Assembly (NCBI RefSeq): GCF_014201135.1
Contig: NZ_JACHDR010000001.1
Location: forward strand, 682,001 to 746,000
Direction: 5' to 3'
Origin: Neomicrococcus aestuarii
GTDB taxonomy: Bacteria > Actinomycetota > Actinomycetes > Actinomycetales > Micrococcaceae
Length of the DNA: 64,000 bases
Shown here: piece by piece, positions 1 to 10,228 of the stretch
Layout: every line of letters starts with the position of its first letter
How positions within the stretch are numbered: the stretch's first letter is position 1
Program-made: the position numbers and the translations under genes
Notes under the pieces: model-generated
The model's input: only the letters and a program-made list of their open reading frames with translations
Databases searched by the model: none
Told to the model about the DNA's origin: nothing

Positions 1-1020
1 GGTGAGAGCCTTACCGGAATCGATGGATTCTTCTGCGCGTTTGGCTGCCGCGGCAAGACGATCCAACAGCGGATCTTCAGCGGTGATATCGAACGCAACT
101 AGCCCGGCTGCGGCATTCAGTACGACGGCGTCGCGCACCGGACCGCGGGCACCGTTGAGGATGTCAATAACCACCTGGGCATTGTGCTTGGCGTCGCCAC
201 CGCGCAAATCCTCGAGGGTGGCGCGGGGCATGCCGAGTGACTGAGCGTCAAACACTGACTCAGTCACCTGACCATTGCGAACTTCCCACACAGAATTCTC
301 TGCGGTGACAGTGAGCTCATCGAGCCCGTCAGCGCCACGGAAGACGAGGGCGCGCTGATTGCGGCGAGCCAAGACGCCAGCCATGAGTGGGGCCATGCGG
401 GCATCCGCGCAACCGATAGCCGAAGCAGTAGGCAAGGACGGATTCGTTAGTGGGCCCATGAAATTGAAGGCCGTCGCCACTCCCAGCTGCTTGCGGGTAG
501 GGGCAGCGAAACGCATCGACGGATGGAAAACCTGAGCGAAGCAGAACGTGATGTTAGCGGTATCCAGGATGGTTTCCAGCTGATCTACCGGCGCATCCAA
601 CTTCACACCGAGCGCTTCCATCACATCTGCCGAACCCGAAGAAGAGGACGCGGCCCGATTTCCATGCTTAACAATGCGGGCACCCGCACCGGCGCACACG
701 AGAGAAGCCATGGTCGAGATGTTCACCGTGTTGTGGCGATCGCCGCCAGTACCCACGATGTCCAGCTTCTCTCCCCCAATATTCAGGGGCTTTGCAGCCG
801 CAACCATCGCTTCAACGAGACCGCTCAATTCCTCGACCGTTTCGCCCTTAGAACGTAACGCAACGAGGAAGCCCGCGACCTGAGCATCAGCGGCATTGCC
901 GGCCATGATTTCCGCCATCGCCCAGTTCGCATCCTGTACCAAAAGATCCTCGTGAGAAATCAATCGGGTGATGATTGTGGGCCAATTTGGGAACTTCTGA
1001 GCTACTTGTTTCGTTGACAC
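1..1020 (-). CDS. trpD: Anthranilate phosphoribosyltransferase, 3' end cut by window
   Basis: TrpD transfers the phosphoribosyl group of PRPP to anthranilate, the second step of tryptophan synthesis. The reading frame runs from a GTG at 1020 to the window edge without a stop, giving 340 residues, so only a few C-terminal residues are missing. I see the PRPP-binding signature DIVGTGGD followed by NIST, and the KHGNR...GSAD.MEALG block that binds PRPP and anthranilate. No other trp gene is next to it; it is divergent from ctaE with about 150 bp between. Family assignment is secure. The GTG start is chosen because it gives the usual N-terminal length and no earlier start fits. Confidence 0.93.
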   Translation of the reverse strand, partial: MSTKQVAQKFPNWPTIITRLISHEDLLVQDANWAMAEIMAGNAADAQVAGFLVALRSKGETVEELSGLVEAMVAAAKPLNIGGEKLDIVGTGGDRHNTVNISTMASLVCAGAGARIVKHGNRAASSSSGSADVMEALGVKLDAPVDQLETILDTANITFCFAQVFHPSMRFAAPTRKQLGVATAFNFMGPLTNPSLPTASAIGCADARMAPLMAGVLARRNQRALVFRGADGLDELTVTAENSVWEVRNGQVTESVFDAQSLGMPRATLEDLRGGDAKHNAQVVIDILNGARGPVRDAVVLNAAAGLVAFDITAEDPLLDRLAAAAKRAEESIDSGKALT

Positions 1021-1131
1021 ACCGATAGGTTATCTACGTTTCGTAGAAACAGAGGAAATGTTTCTCCCGCGGAATTTCGCGGATTCCCCACTAATTAGGG
1101 AAGAAACACATGCGACGCGATTGAAATTGCG

Positions 1132-1161
1132 TTGGGACTTTGGGCGTGTCACCGACATAAT
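1132..1161 (+). promoter_or_regulatory. Putative ctaE promoter, possibly leaderless
   Basis: TTGGGA (1132-1137) and CATAAT (1156-1161) are separated by 18 bp and resemble -35 and -10 boxes. A transcript starting 6-7 bp past the -10 would begin at the GTG start of ctaE (1168), so the mRNA could be leaderless. Leaderless transcripts are common in actinobacteria. This is inference from spacing only. Confidence 0.4.
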
Positions 1162-1167
1162 AGGTGG

Positions 1168-1806
1168 GTGACCACTGCAACTCATGCCCTAAACGCCCCG
1201 GCCCACCCGGTGCCGAATCGCCCGAACCTTGTTTCGGTCGGCACCATCGTCTGGCTTTCAAGCGAGGTGATGTTCTTCGCCGCTCTCTTCGCAATGTACT
1301 TCACACTGCGTGCCGCTCTGCCCGAATTGTGGGCAACGGAAACGGCGAAGCTGAACGTCCCCTTCGCTCTTATGAATACGATCATCCTCGTCCTGAGCTC
1401 GGTAACCTGCCAGTTCGGTGTCTGGGCTGCCGAACGGCACAAGCCCCGCCGATCCGGTGGCCTCTTCCAGTTCAAGGAATGGGGAATGGTCGAATGGTTC
1501 GTACTCACCTTCATCATGGGTGCGATCTTCGTTTCGGTTCAGGCGTTTGAATACGTCGAACTCGTTCACCGCGGAATCTCCCTAAGCTCGCACGCTTACG
1601 GTTCAGCCTTTTACCTCACCACTGGCTTCCACGGCATCCACGTCGCCGGCGGATTGATCGCTTTCTTGCTGATCATCGGTCGCGCATTATTGGCCCGCAA
1701 CTTTGGCCAGTTCGAGGAAACGGGAGCAATTGTTGTCTCCTACTACTGGCACTTCGTTGACGTGGTGTGGATTGCGCTCTTCGCAATCATCTACTTCCTC
1801 AAGTAG
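1168..1806 (+). CDS. ctaE: Cytochrome c oxidase subunit III
   Basis: Subunit III of the aa3-type cytochrome c oxidase, an integral membrane protein that stabilises the catalytic core. The protein has 212 residues and about five hydrophobic segments, with [15 protein letters not shown] near the N-terminus and a C-terminal segment [20 protein letters not shown] typical of actinobacterial CtaE. The GTG at 1168 is preferred over an upstream ATG (1132), because the peptide [14 protein letters not shown] matches the family N-terminus and the extra 12 residues do not. It begins the plus-strand run ctaE-qcrC-qcrA-qcrB, 47 bp ahead of qcrC, while ctaC, ctaD and ctaF lie 2-5 kb downstream on the other strand. 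Confidence 0.95.
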   Translation: MTTATHALNAPAHPVPNRPNLVSVGTIVWLSSEVMFFAALFAMYFTLRAALPELWATETAKLNVPFALMNTIILVLSSVTCQFGVWAAERHKPRRSGGLFQFKEWGMVEWFVLTFIMGAIFVSVQAFEYVELVHRGISLSSHAYGSAFYLTTGFHGIHVAGGLIAFLLIIGRALLARNFGQFEETGAIVVSYYWHFVDVVWIALFAIIYFLK

Positions 1807-1853
1807 AAGCCGCTAAAGACTGATATCGCTCACACTAGGTAAGGAAAAAGCTC

Positions 1854-2639
1854 GTGAAGGCTATTTCGCAACGGCGTCGCCATCCGCTCGCCGCATTTGC
1901 GCTTCTCATGATTGGTCTGTTGGTCACCGGCGGTTTGTATTTCGCCGCAACAAACTTGAGTGGCGCTAGTGCGTCCACCACGGCGTCCGCTGAGGACGTT
2001 GAAGAAGGTGGAAAGCTCTTCGTGGCAAACTGCGCAACCTGCCACGGAATGAACGCTGAAGGCAGCGACGCTGGCCCATCGTTGGTTGGCGTTGGCGCCG
2101 CAGCTGTGGACTTCCAGGTTGGCACCGGACGTATGCCAATGCAGATGCAGGGACCGCAGGCCCAGGCTAAGCCGGTTCAGTTCGATGAAGAACAAATTGC
2201 ACAGTTGTCCGCATACGTTGCATCGCTTGGTGCAGGCCCAGGCATTCCTTCCGAGGAGTACTTGGACAAGGGCGGCGACTCCGCCAACGGTGGAACCGTC
2301 TTCCGTGTGAACTGCGCAATGTGCCACAACGCAGCTGCAGCTGGTGGCGCCTTGACCCGCGGTAAGTTCGCTCCAACCCTTGCTGGTGTTTCTGAAAAGC
2401 ACATCTACGAAGCAATGGCGACTGGCCCACAGAACATGCCAGTCTTCAATGACTCCAACATCACCCCAGAAGAGAAGCGCGACGTCATCACCTTCTTGAA
2501 GGAAATCGAAGCTCAGGGATCGCCAGGTGGCGCGCAGCTTGGATCGCTTGGCCCAGTGTCTGAAGGCTTGTTGGTCTGGACTGCCGGACTTGCAATGGTT
2601 ATCGGATTCACCATCTGGATCACCTCCCGCTCCTCGTAA
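1854..2639 (+). CDS. qcrC: Diheme cytochrome c subunit of the bc complex
   Basis: QcrC carries electrons from the Rieske centre to cytochrome oxidase in the actinobacterial bc-aa3 supercomplex, replacing a soluble cytochrome c. The 261-residue protein has an N-terminal membrane anchor (about residues 12-33), a first heme site CATCH at residues 60-64, a second heme site CAMCH near residue 160, and a C-terminal membrane helix. Two CXXCH motifs on a membrane-anchored protein are diagnostic of the actinobacterial type. The start is a GTG at 1854 with an AAGGA-type ribosome site upstream. Confidence 0.96.
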   Translation: MKAISQRRRHPLAAFALLMIGLLVTGGLYFAATNLSGASASTTASAEDVEEGGKLFVANCATCHGMNAEGSDAGPSLVGVGAAAVDFQVGTGRMPMQMQGPQAQAKPVQFDEEQIAQLSAYVASLGAGPGIPSEEYLDKGGDSANGGTVFRVNCAMCHNAAAAGGALTRGKFAPTLAGVSEKHIYEAMATGPQNMPVFNDSNITPEEKRDVITFLKEIEAQGSPGGAQLGSLGPVSEGLLVWTAGLAMVIGFTIWITSRSS

Positions 2640-2715
2640 TTCCTTGAATTTTCGGTAGTCTCACTACCAAACATCACTTGCAAACATTCCTATTGAGAGA
2701 AGGATGAGACACAAT

Positions 2716-3768
2716 ATGGGCAACCATAGTCACGGGGGGCCGAATGAGTCCGGCACCGTTGCTACGGCTGGCCCGGATTCCTCGGAAACATTCCTGGATC
2801 CGGGTCTACCGCCGCACCGGCCACGGCTCGCGGACACCGATCCAGCAGCTGCCAAAAAAGCAGAACGCCAAGTTTCTTGGTTGTTCATCATCTCCATTCT
2901 TGGCACGCTCCTCTTCTTCGTTTCCTACTTTGTTGTAGGACACACCACTAACATTGCTGACCTTCGCCTTCAGAACATGCTTCTGGGCTTGGGAACCGCA
3001 TGCGCCATGCTGGGCATCGGCGTAGGCATTGTCCACTGGACCAAGACCTTGATGCCGGACACCGAGTGGGTCCAAGAGCGTCATGAGATCACCAAGGAAG
3101 AAGATCGCCAGGAAGCCGCCAAGATGGTTGAGGACATCCTCGACGAATCTGGCATCAAGCGCCGCCCGCTGATCCGTAACACCTTGATCGGTGCCATGGC
3201 ACTTGCACCTCTTCCGGCAATCTTCATGTTCCGCGACTTGGACACCTCCAAGCTCAGTGCTGGCGAGATGGTTGACCGTCTCCGCTACACCATGTGGGAC
3301 AAGGATGTTCGCTTGGTTCGCGACCCTTCCGGTCTTCCAATCAAGGCATCCGACGTTCAGATCGGTTCTGCATTCCACGTCATCCCTGATGGCTTGAACG
3401 AACTGCACGAAGGCAAGCTGAACGAGAAGGCTAAGGCCGTTGTTCTCTTGATGCGTCTGGATCCTTCGAAGATGCAGATCTCCCCCGGTCGTGAAAACTG
3501 GCACGTGAACGGCATCGTTGCGTACTCCAAGATTTGCACCCACGTTGGTTGCCCTGTCGCTTTGTACGAGCAGCAGACCCACCACCTCTTGTGCCCTTGC
3601 CACCAGTCGACGTTTGACCTCACGCAGGAATGCAAGGTCATCTTCGGTCCAGCAGGTCACGCACTTCCGCAGCTCCCGATCACCGTGGATCCTGAGGGAT
3701 ACCTCGTGGCTCAGAGCGACTTCAAGTCCCCTGTTGGTCCTAGCTACTGGGAGCGTGGTGAACGATGA
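2716..3768 (+). CDS. qcrA: Rieske iron-sulfur subunit of the bc complex
   Basis: The Rieske protein takes electrons from menaquinol and passes them to QcrC. Hydrophobic segments lie in the N-terminal half, followed by the 2Fe-2S domain with CTHVGC (Cys near residue 274) and CPCHQS (near residue 293), supplying the two Cys and two His ligands. An ATG at 2704 is also in frame, but the GAGAAGG ribosome site touches that codon. The ATG at 2716 is 11 nt from it and gives MGNHSHGG, the usual family start. The gene overlaps qcrB by 4 bp (ATGA), indicating coupled translation. Confidence 0.95.
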   Translation: MGNHSHGGPNESGTVATAGPDSSETFLDPGLPPHRPRLADTDPAAAKKAERQVSWLFIISILGTLLFFVSYFVVGHTTNIADLRLQNMLLGLGTACAMLGIGVGIVHWTKTLMPDTEWVQERHEITKEEDRQEAAKMVEDILDESGIKRRPLIRNTLIGAMALAPLPAIFMFRDLDTSKLSAGEMVDRLRYTMWDKDVRLVRDPSGLPIKASDVQIGSAFHVIPDGLNELHEGKLNEKAKAVVLLMRLDPSKMQISPGRENWHVNGIVAYSKICTHVGCPVALYEQQTHHLLCPCHQSTFDLTQECKVIFGPAGHALPQLPITVDPEGYLVAQSDFKSPVGPSYWERGER

Positions 3769-5438
3769 GCACTGTTAGCCAGGAATTCCAGCCCAAGACG
3801 ACTACGGGCAAGATCGCGAACTTCGTAGATCAGCGCGTATCCGCTTCGGCAATGGTCAAGGAATTCGGCCGCAAGGTCTTCCCTGACCACTGGACGTTCA
3901 TGTTTGGTGAAGTGGCTCTGTACACCTTCGTCATCCTGTTGCTGTCCGGCACTTTCTTGACCTTCTGGTTTGATCCGTCCATGGCGGAGACTCCCTACGA
4001 CGGTTCTTACAACCCGCTCAAGGGCGTCGAGATGTCCGTGGCTTACGCCTCGTCTTTGGACATCTCCTTCGACATCCGCGGCGGCTTGTTCGTCCGCCAG
4101 GTACACCACTGGTCGGCCCTGTTGTTCGTTGCCGCTATGGCAGTGCACATGCTCCGCGTGTTCTTCACCGGCGCATTCCGCCGCCCACGCGAACTCAACT
4201 GGGTAATCGGCTGTGTTCTTTTGATCCTGGGTATGGCTGCTGGCTTCACCGGCTACTCCCTCCCCGATGATCTTCTTTCCGGTAACGGCCTTCGCATTAT
4301 CGACGGTGTTATCAAGGCCATCCCTGTTGTTGGTACCTACATCTCGTTCTTCCTCTTCGGTGGCGAGTTCCCGGGCACCGCGATTATCGGCCGTCTCTAC
4401 ATCCTTCACGTGCTGGTTGTTCCAGCTCTGATCCTGCTCATGATTGCGCTTCACATGATCTTCGTGGTCTTGCACAAGCACACTCAGTACGCTGGCCCAG
4501 GTCGCACGGAGCAGAACGTTGTTGGTGCACCGGTTGGACCCGTCTTCGGCGCTAAGGCCGGCGGCTTCTTCTTCATCATCTTCGGTATCGTCGCTCTGAT
4601 CTCGGGCTTCTTCACGATCAACCCGATCTGGAACTACGGTCCATATGACCCATCCCCCGTTTCCGCAGGTACACAGCCTGACTGGTACATCGGCTGGGTT
4701 GACGGTGCTCTTCGTTTGATGCCTGGTGTGCTTGGCGACTTCTCCTTCGAGTGGGTTATTCCACTGCCATGGGGCGCTAACAACCTGGTTCTCAACGTCT
4801 TGGCTCCAATGCTTCCTGCCGCCATCCTCATTGGTGTGATGATCGGCTGGCCTTGGATTGAGCGTTGGATCACGAAGGACAACCGCGAACACCACATCGC
4901 AGAGCGTCCACGCAACGCCCCATTCCGTACGGCTGTGGGCGTCGCCGGATTCATCTGGTACTGCGTCATGTGGGCTGCTGCCTCCTCTGACTTGATTGCA
5001 ACTCACTTCCACGTGGCACTGAATGACGTCACCTACTGGTTGCGTGCCCTCTTCTTCTTGGGCCCCATCCTTGGTTTCATCATCACTCGCCGTATCTGCC
5101 TCTCGCTGCAGCGCAAGGATCGCGAGATCGTCTTGCACGGTCGCGAAGCCGGCATCATCGAGATGTCCCCAGTTGGCGGATACTCCGAGCGTCACGAGTA
5201 CCTGGATGAGTACAAGCGTTACAAGTTGGTTGCTTGGGAGTCGCCAGACGTTATCCCTGCACTGCCAAACGAGCAGGGCAAGGTCACGTTCTGGGAGAAG
5301 CAGCGTGGAAAACTTTCCCGCTTGTTCTTCGAAGACCGCGTTGCTCCAGTGACGCCACGCGAGCTTGAAGAAGCTATGGCTCACGGTCACCACGCAGTTG
5401 AAGGCGACAGCTACTCGGCTAAAGAGCTGAAGCACTAA
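3765..5438 (+). CDS. qcrB: Cytochrome b subunit of the bc complex
   Basis: QcrB is the membrane subunit holding hemes bL and bH and the quinol sites. At 557 residues it has the long actinobacterial C-terminal extension. Heme-ligand His pairs can be seen in the helix with VHHWSALLFVAAMAVHMLR and in the helix with LHVLVVPALILLMIALHM. The quinol-site PEWY motif appears as PDWY, as in related actinobacteria. Its start overlaps the qcrA stop and a strong hairpin lies 15 bp after its stop, so it closes the operon. Confidence 0.96.
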   Translation: MSTVSQEFQPKTTTGKIANFVDQRVSASAMVKEFGRKVFPDHWTFMFGEVALYTFVILLLSGTFLTFWFDPSMAETPYDGSYNPLKGVEMSVAYASSLDISFDIRGGLFVRQVHHWSALLFVAAMAVHMLRVFFTGAFRRPRELNWVIGCVLLILGMAAGFTGYSLPDDLLSGNGLRIIDGVIKAIPVVGTYISFFLFGGEFPGTAIIGRLYILHVLVVPALILLMIALHMIFVVLHKHTQYAGPGRTEQNVVGAPVGPVFGAKAGGFFFIIFGIVALISGFFTINPIWNYGPYDPSPVSAGTQPDWYIGWVDGALRLMPGVLGDFSFEWVIPLPWGANNLVLNVLAPMLPAAILIGVMIGWPWIERWITKDNREHHIAERPRNAPFRTAVGVAGFIWYCVMWAAASSDLIATHFHVALNDVTYWLRALFFLGPILGFIITRRICLSLQRKDREIVLHGREAGIIEMSPVGGYSERHEYLDEYKRYKLVAWESPDVIPALPNEQGKVTFWEKQRGKLSRLFFEDRVAPVTPRELEEAMAHGHHAVEGDSYSAKELKH

Positions 5439-5452
5439 GCCTTCATACAGCT

Positions 5453-5503
5453 AAGGGTCTGCCCCTCACGAATTAACTTTCGTGAGGGGCAGACCCTTTT
5501 TGC
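5453..5503 (+). terminator. Rho-independent terminator after qcrB
   Basis: An 18-bp perfect inverted repeat (5453-5470 with 5481-5498), a 10-nt loop and a following T run form a textbook intrinsic terminator just after the qcrB stop. Confidence 0.93.
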
Positions 5504-5880
5504 GTTCCACATATGCGGTCCACTCCCCTACGCTTCTGCAAGTCCGGTGCCCGCCAAACCTCAGCTGACCACCAGTGCCAAGCACCAGTACCAACTAGAT
5601 GTTCGCCGGCAGTGCCCGACCACTAGCACCAACCAGAAGGTCGTCCATAGATGCCAGGTACAGGGTTTGTTGTACCCAAGAGATTTGCCAGAGTGATCGG
5701 GTGACTGTGAGGCGCGAGGCCGTCCTCATGCACCAAATGCTAGCTGTGGGCTGGTGAGGTTGTATTCGGCCATAATCTGCTGACGCTGACTTCATGCCTC
5801 TACTGCCGGGCGGCAGCGCATGTGCTCTTCTGGCGGGACAGCTAGCAGTAGGGTTCGGTCGAAGTAGGACGAGGTAGGAT
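5504..5880. other. Gene-poor stretch downstream of the GntR regulator
   Basis: About 380 bp with no frame that looks coding. A 66-codon minus-strand frame (5595-5795) resembles no family I know and has no convincing ribosome site. This may be decayed sequence that arrived with the neighbouring regulator. Confidence 0.4.
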
Positions 5881-6624
5881 TTAGGGGCGACCGGGAGCCG
5901 CTCGACGTGAACTCGTGCGCACTCGCTCCAGCGGTACCCAGAGCTTGTAACGATCGGCCCGGTACAAGGACACCGAGTAGTCCATCAGCTCTTGACCTAC
6001 GAAGGCGTGCCTTTGGATGCGCATAAGAGGGACGCCGACGTCTATGCCCAGTAGACGCGCTTCTGAGGGGCTAGCAGCTGTTGCTTCGACTTGATCCTCG
6101 CCCCACTGCATCACAATCCCGTAGCGGACCTCTAGGAGGTTGTACAGAGACGATGGCGCCGGCTCGTCCAAGATGCCTGGGACGTACTTGGCGGGCAGAT
6201 AGTTCTCATCGAGGCTCATCGGCTCTCCATCGGCCAGTAGAAGGCGCTGGAGGCGAATTACTGGTTCACCCTCGCTGAGTTCCATTTCTCGTGCGAGATG
6301 AGCATTTGCGGCCCGCTCATCGAAATAGAGGAGTCTGGACGTTGGGACCATGCCTCGTCGCTGCATTTCCTCCGAGTAGGAGGTCAATCGTGCGTGGAGA
6401 TCCACTTTGGGACGCGAAACAAACGTTCCGACGCCAACAACTCGCTCCAGCACGCCCTCTTCAACGAGAGAGTCGATGGCCCGACGAACCGTCATGCGGG
6501 CAACCTCGAAGCGCTGGCTCAAGTCGCGCTCGGATGGAATGGGATCTCGGCTGTTGGGATGGTTGTCCGCCATTTGCTTCAGTTCCAGACGAATTCGTTG
6601 ATACTTCGGCAGTGACGATGGCAT
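5881..6624 (-). CDS. GntR-family regulator with UTRA domain (HutC subfamily)
   Basis: A predicted DNA-binding repressor whose C-terminal domain senses a small ligand. Residues 1-70 form the GntR winged helix (IPSERDLSQRFEVARMTVRR, then GVLERVVGVGTFVSRP). Residues 85-235 match the UTRA ligand fold, with the typical GEPVIRLQRLLLADGEPMSLDENYLP stretch broken across strands and a late YSVSLYRADRYKLWV. The length of 247 residues is normal for the subfamily. It stands alone between qcrB and ctaF with about 400 bp of unassigned DNA on each side, so its target cannot be read from its neighbours. In the HutC subfamily, sugars, histidine-pathway compounds and fatty acids are known ligands; which applies here is unknown. 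Confidence 0.85.
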   Translation of the reverse strand: MPSSLPKYQRIRLELKQMADNHPNSRDPIPSERDLSQRFEVARMTVRRAIDSLVEEGVLERVVGVGTFVSRPKVDLHARLTSYSEEMQRRGMVPTSRLLYFDERAANAHLAREMELSEGEPVIRLQRLLLADGEPMSLDENYLPAKYVPGILDEPAPSSLYNLLEVRYGIVMQWGEDQVEATAASPSEARLLGIDVGVPLMRIQRHAFVGQELMDYSVSLYRADRYKLWVPLERVRTSSRRAAPGRP

Positions 6625-7024
6625 GCGACCATCTTAGAGCTTCGACTGAAGCGTCACCGGTGTTGTCGTTCGGGTTTGAGCGAAGTAGGCGTTGCGCTTC
6701 AATCAGAGGTCGTCGATTGGCCCGCCGCAACTCCAGCTAGATGTCAAAGCTTCACATGACCAATATGAGGCCAGTTCAATACAACCCACCCCTATGCGAG
6801 TACGGATTGCGACGAGAAAACGCACTGGAGTTGTAGAAATTTGGCCGCACTGTTGGGAGAGGACAAGTGCGTCGGAGGGTGACGAGTGGATGAGCGGCAG
6901 GCGACGAGCCATTGGTGGGCAGGTGATGTGCCGGCGATTGGCGGACGGTGGTTCGAAGCGAATGATTCTCGGTGACTTAGTCATTGGTGATCGATTCTCG
7001 GAGAAGGAAGCCAAGAGTGGACAC
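6625..7024. other. Gene-poor stretch upstream of the GntR regulator
   Basis: About 400 bp between the regulator start and the ctaF terminator. Frames exist on both strands but none has family resemblance or a good ribosome site. It probably contains the regulator's promoter, but I cannot place one with confidence. Confidence 0.4.
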
Positions 7025-7068
7025 AAAAAAGGTCTGGCCCTTCCTGAAACAACAGGAAGGGCCAGACC
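7025..7068 (-). terminator. Rho-independent terminator after ctaF
   Basis: A 16-bp perfect inverted repeat (7031-7046 with 7053-7068) with a 6-nt loop. Read on the minus strand it ends in six T residues (7030-7025), as expected just past the ctaF stop. Confidence 0.92.
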
Positions 7069-7081
7069 TTTTAGCTAGAGC

Positions 7082-7483
7082 TTAGTGGGCGTGATCGCCG
7101 CGGCTGTACTCGTAGACCCACCCGATCAGGGCGACTACTGCCAGTCCGGCACCGATGTACGTTACCCAGAAGCCAACTGCGAGTCCCAAGAACCCGATAG
7201 CAGCTGCACCGGCAAGAACCAGTGGCCACCAACTCCAGGGGCTGAACGAGCCAACCACACCAGAGTTCTCGTGGATTTCGCCATCGTTACGGTCTTCGGG
7301 GCGGGGGCCAACACTCTTTGCGGTCTTCTGCAAGTAGAAGCCGATGAATGCCGACATGATCGCGACCATCAAGATGGCTGGGAAGCCAACCCATTCGTTG
7401 AATCCGGTGAGGAAACCGTAAACGATTCCTACTGGAAGGAAGAATGCCGCTCCACCGAGGAAGATGCCAGTTTCAACTTTCAT
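7082..7483 (-). CDS. ctaF: Cytochrome c oxidase subunit IV
   Basis: A small membrane subunit of actinobacterial aa3 oxidase. The 133 residues contain about four hydrophobic segments and the conserved central stretch GSFSPWSWWPLVLAGAAAIGF, and end in YEYSRGDHAH as is usual for CtaF. The start codon shares one base with the ctaD stop (TAATG), so translation is coupled. A strong terminator follows 13 bp after the stop, making this the last gene of ctaC-ctaD-ctaF. Confidence 0.94.
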   Translation of the reverse strand: MKVETGIFLGGAAFFLPVGIVYGFLTGFNEWVGFPAILMVAIMSAFIGFYLQKTAKSVGPRPEDRNDGEIHENSGVVGSFSPWSWWPLVLAGAAAIGFLGLAVGFWVTYIGAGLAVVALIGWVYEYSRGDHAH

Positions 7484-9207
7484 TAGCGCTTATCCCCTTG
7501 GTCAGCCGGGCCGAAGATCTTCGCTGCGGCAGTGGTTGGAGTCGTCCGGAATGCGGACAATTCAGGATGGTGCAGATCCAACGCAGGACGCTCGGAGCGG
7601 ATACGTGGGATCGAGTGGAAGTTGTGACGTGGCGGTGGGCAAGACGTTGCCCACTCGAGCGAAGCGCCGAAGCCCCATGGGTCATCAACTTCAACCTTGC
7701 GGCCGTTGCGAGCCGTGATGAACACGTTCCAGAAGAACGGGATCATGGACATGGCCAAGATGATGGAACCAACAGTGGAAACTTCGTTCATAGCGGCGAA
7801 GTTATCTTCCACCATGTAGTCAGCGTAACGACGTGGCATACCCAAGACGCCCAACCAGTGCTGGATGAGGAACGTCATGTGGAAGCCAACGAACAAGAGC
7901 CAGAAGTGAATCTTGCCAAGGCGCTCGTTGAGCATCTTTCCGGTCCACTTTGGCCACCAGAAGTAGAAGCCAGCGAACATCGCGAAGACCACGGTGCCGA
8001 AAACCACGTAGTGGAAGTGAGCAACCACGAAGTAGGTATCGGATACGTGGAAGTCGAGCGGAGGAGCGGAAAGCGTAATACCGGTCAAACCACCGAAGAG
8101 GAAGGTAACCAAGAAGCCGATCGACCAAAGCATCGGAGTTTCAAAGGTGATGGATCCTCGCCACATAGTTCCGATCCAGTTGAAGATCTTCACACCGGTT
8201 GGAACTGCGATCAGCATGGTCATGAAGCTGAAGAATGGCAACAGGACGACGCCCGTGACGTACATGTGGTGAGCCCACACTGCGACGGACAACGCTGCAA
8301 TAGCGATGGTTGCGAAAATCAAGCCCTTGTAACCAAAGATTGGCTTACGAGAGAAGACCGGGAAGATCTCAGATACCACACCGAAGAACGGCAGTGCTAT
8401 GACGTACACCTCAGGGTGTCCGAAGAACCAGAAGAGGTGCTGCCAGAGAATAGGTCCACCGTGTTCGGGGTCAAACACATGCGCCCCGAAGCGTCGATCA
8501 GCGCCAAGGGCGAACAGAGCGGCTGCGAATGGCGGGAAGATCATGATGAGCAAGAATGAGGTGATCAACGTATTCCACGTGAAGATGCTCATGCGCCACA
8601 TGGTCATGCCAGGAGCACGCATGCAGATGATCGTGGTGATGAAGTTGACGGCACCAAGGATGGTACCGAAACCGGACAGTGCCAGACCGAAGACCCACAA
8701 GTCGCCGCCAACGCCAGGGCTGAAGGTGGTCGAAGCCAGTGGAGCGTAAGCGAACCAACCGAAGGATGCAGCACCCTGCGGGGTGATGTAGCCGGCCACG
8801 GCGATCGTGGAACCGAAGAGGTACAGCCAGTAGGCCAAGGCGTTCAAACGTGGGAACGCGACGTCCGGAGCACCGATCTGAAGTGGCATCAAAACGTTAG
8901 CGAAGCCATTGAACAACGGCGTAGCGAACATGAGAAGCATGATCGTGCCGTGCATCGTGAAGAGCTGGTTGTATTGTTCCTTCGTCTGAAGGATCTGCAT
9001 TCCTGGCTCCCACAATTCAGCGCGAATCATGAGTGCCATGACGCCGCCGATGCAGAAGAACAAGAACGAAGTGATCAGGTACAAGTAACCGATCTTCTTG
9101 TGGTCGGTCGTCGTGATCCAGTCAACGACGATCTTTCCCTTAGATACCGGGACCACGCGAGGGGCAATAGCCTTCGCTTCGTCCGTGGCGTATTCGTAGG
9201 TAGTCAT
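7483..9207 (-). CDS. ctaD: Cytochrome c oxidase subunit I
   Basis: The catalytic subunit, holding heme a and the heme a3-CuB centre where oxygen is reduced to water. The 574-residue protein shows the CuB signature [12 protein letters not shown], the second copper-ligand His pair in WAHHMYVTG, the K-channel stretch [14 protein letters not shown], and the heme ligand pair in [10 protein letters not shown]. It follows ctaC by 5 bp. It has no C-terminal fusion to subunit III, in agreement with the separate ctaE gene at 1168. Confidence 0.97.
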   Translation of the reverse strand: MTTYEYATDEAKAIAPRVVPVSKGKIVVDWITTTDHKKIGYLYLITSFLFFCIGGVMALMIRAELWEPGMQILQTKEQYNQLFTMHGTIMLLMFATPLFNGFANVLMPLQIGAPDVAFPRLNALAYWLYLFGSTIAVAGYITPQGAASFGWFAYAPLASTTFSPGVGGDLWVFGLALSGFGTILGAVNFITTIICMRAPGMTMWRMSIFTWNTLITSFLLIMIFPPFAAALFALGADRRFGAHVFDPEHGGPILWQHLFWFFGHPEVYVIALPFFGVVSEIFPVFSRKPIFGYKGLIFATIAIAALSVAVWAHHMYVTGVVLLPFFSFMTMLIAVPTGVKIFNWIGTMWRGSITFETPMLWSIGFLVTFLFGGLTGITLSAPPLDFHVSDTYFVVAHFHYVVFGTVVFAMFAGFYFWWPKWTGKMLNERLGKIHFWLLFVGFHMTFLIQHWLGVLGMPRRYADYMVEDNFAAMNEVSTVGSIILAMSMIPFFWNVFITARNGRKVEVDDPWGFGASLEWATSCPPPRHNFHSIPRIRSERPALDLHHPELSAFRTTPTTAAAKIFGPADQGDKR

Positions 9208-9212
9208 TGTGC

Positions 9213-10079
9213 CTACTCCCCTTCGCCTTGTACTGCGCTGTTGACGACGTTCGGCTGGCGGTCGTATTCCTCGCCGAGCTGTCCGTCAGGAAGAGTCGCC
9301 AGGTAGTCGTTGAACTCTTGCTCAGAGACAACCTTGACTTTGAAGAGCATTTCGGAGTGGTACTCTCCGCAAAGCTCTGCACACTTACCCTGGAATTCGC
9401 CCTCCACCTGAGGGGTCAAGTAAATGTGGTTGGTCTTACCTGGAATCATGTCCAGCTTCTGCAAGAAGGCTGGGATCCAGAAAGAGTGGATAACGTCGCG
9501 CGAGTTCAACTCGAAGGTGACTGGAACGTTAACCGGAAGGTACAAAGTGGGGAGACGATCCTCGGCGCCTGCTTCGCCGTCAAGGTGCGCCTGTACGCCA
9601 GCGAAGTACTTCTCTTCGCCCTCGTACTGGTAGTTGAAGTCCCAAGCCCACTGCTTAGCGCGAACGTCGATAACGAGCGGCGAATCGACAGGCTCGTCGA
9701 TTGCGTGCTGCGTAGTGTTCGAGAAGCTATAGAACGTCAAAACGATGATGATCGGCACAGCCGTGTAGAAGATCTCCATCGGCATGTTGTAGCTGAGCTG
9801 GCGCGGGTACCCCTCGTCGCCCTTACGGCGGCGGTAGGCGATGATGCACCAGAGCAACAAGCCCCAAGTCAGCAAGCCGATGATAAGAGATGCAATCCAA
9901 GAGTTAACCCAGAGCTCTTGAATGGCACCAGTGTGGTTTGTGGTGTCCTTTACGACGTTCGGAAGCCAGCCTCGCTGAACTTCTTCCGAACAACCCGTCA
10001 ACAGCAGCGTGCCGGCGGCAGCAATGGCGGTAACCTTTGCAACCATCCGGCGGCTACCGGTTCGATCTTGCGAACTCAC
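9213..10079 (-). CDS. ctaC: Cytochrome c oxidase subunit II, lipoprotein
   Basis: Carries the CuA centre that accepts electrons from QcrC. The N-terminus is a lipoprotein signal ending in LLLTGC (Cys30), then two membrane helices and the cupredoxin domain. The CuA ligands are visible as [12 protein letters not shown] near the C-terminal end. Length (288) is normal. It heads the ctaC-ctaD-ctaF operon, with the divergent-side upstream DNA running to the erpA terminator at about 10230. Confidence 0.96.
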   Translation of the reverse strand: MSSQDRTGSRRMVAKVTAIAAAGTLLLTGCSEEVQRGWLPNVVKDTTNHTGAIQELWVNSWIASLIIGLLTWGLLLWCIIAYRRRKGDEGYPRQLSYNMPMEIFYTAVPIIIVLTFYSFSNTTQHAIDEPVDSPLVIDVRAKQWAWDFNYQYEGEEKYFAGVQAHLDGEAGAEDRLPTLYLPVNVPVTFELNSRDVIHSFWIPAFLQKLDMIPGKTNHIYLTPQVEGEFQGKCAELCGEYHSEMLFKVKVVSEQEFNDYLATLPDGQLGEEYDRQPNVVNSAVQGEGE

Positions 10080-10228
10080 AGACGGCCCTTCCTCTTCGTT
10101 GGTGCGGCGGTGGCGATGGTGGATTCTCGAGTCCGTGGGAACTTTCCCACTCCCTGGCTCGTTAGAAGTACCAGCGCATCATTGTTCTTCTACTACTCCC
10201 TGTAGAGCTTACCCTCTTCTGTGCCCAG

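Noticed and set aside
3744-5435. A 563-codon open frame antisense to qcrB
   Set aside because: qcrB has unmistakable heme-ligand helices on the plus strand. The antisense frame is a by-product of codon bias and its protein resembles nothing.
5595-5795. A 66-codon frame downstream of the GntR regulator
   Set aside because: No ribosome site, no family, composition like the surrounding non-coding DNA.
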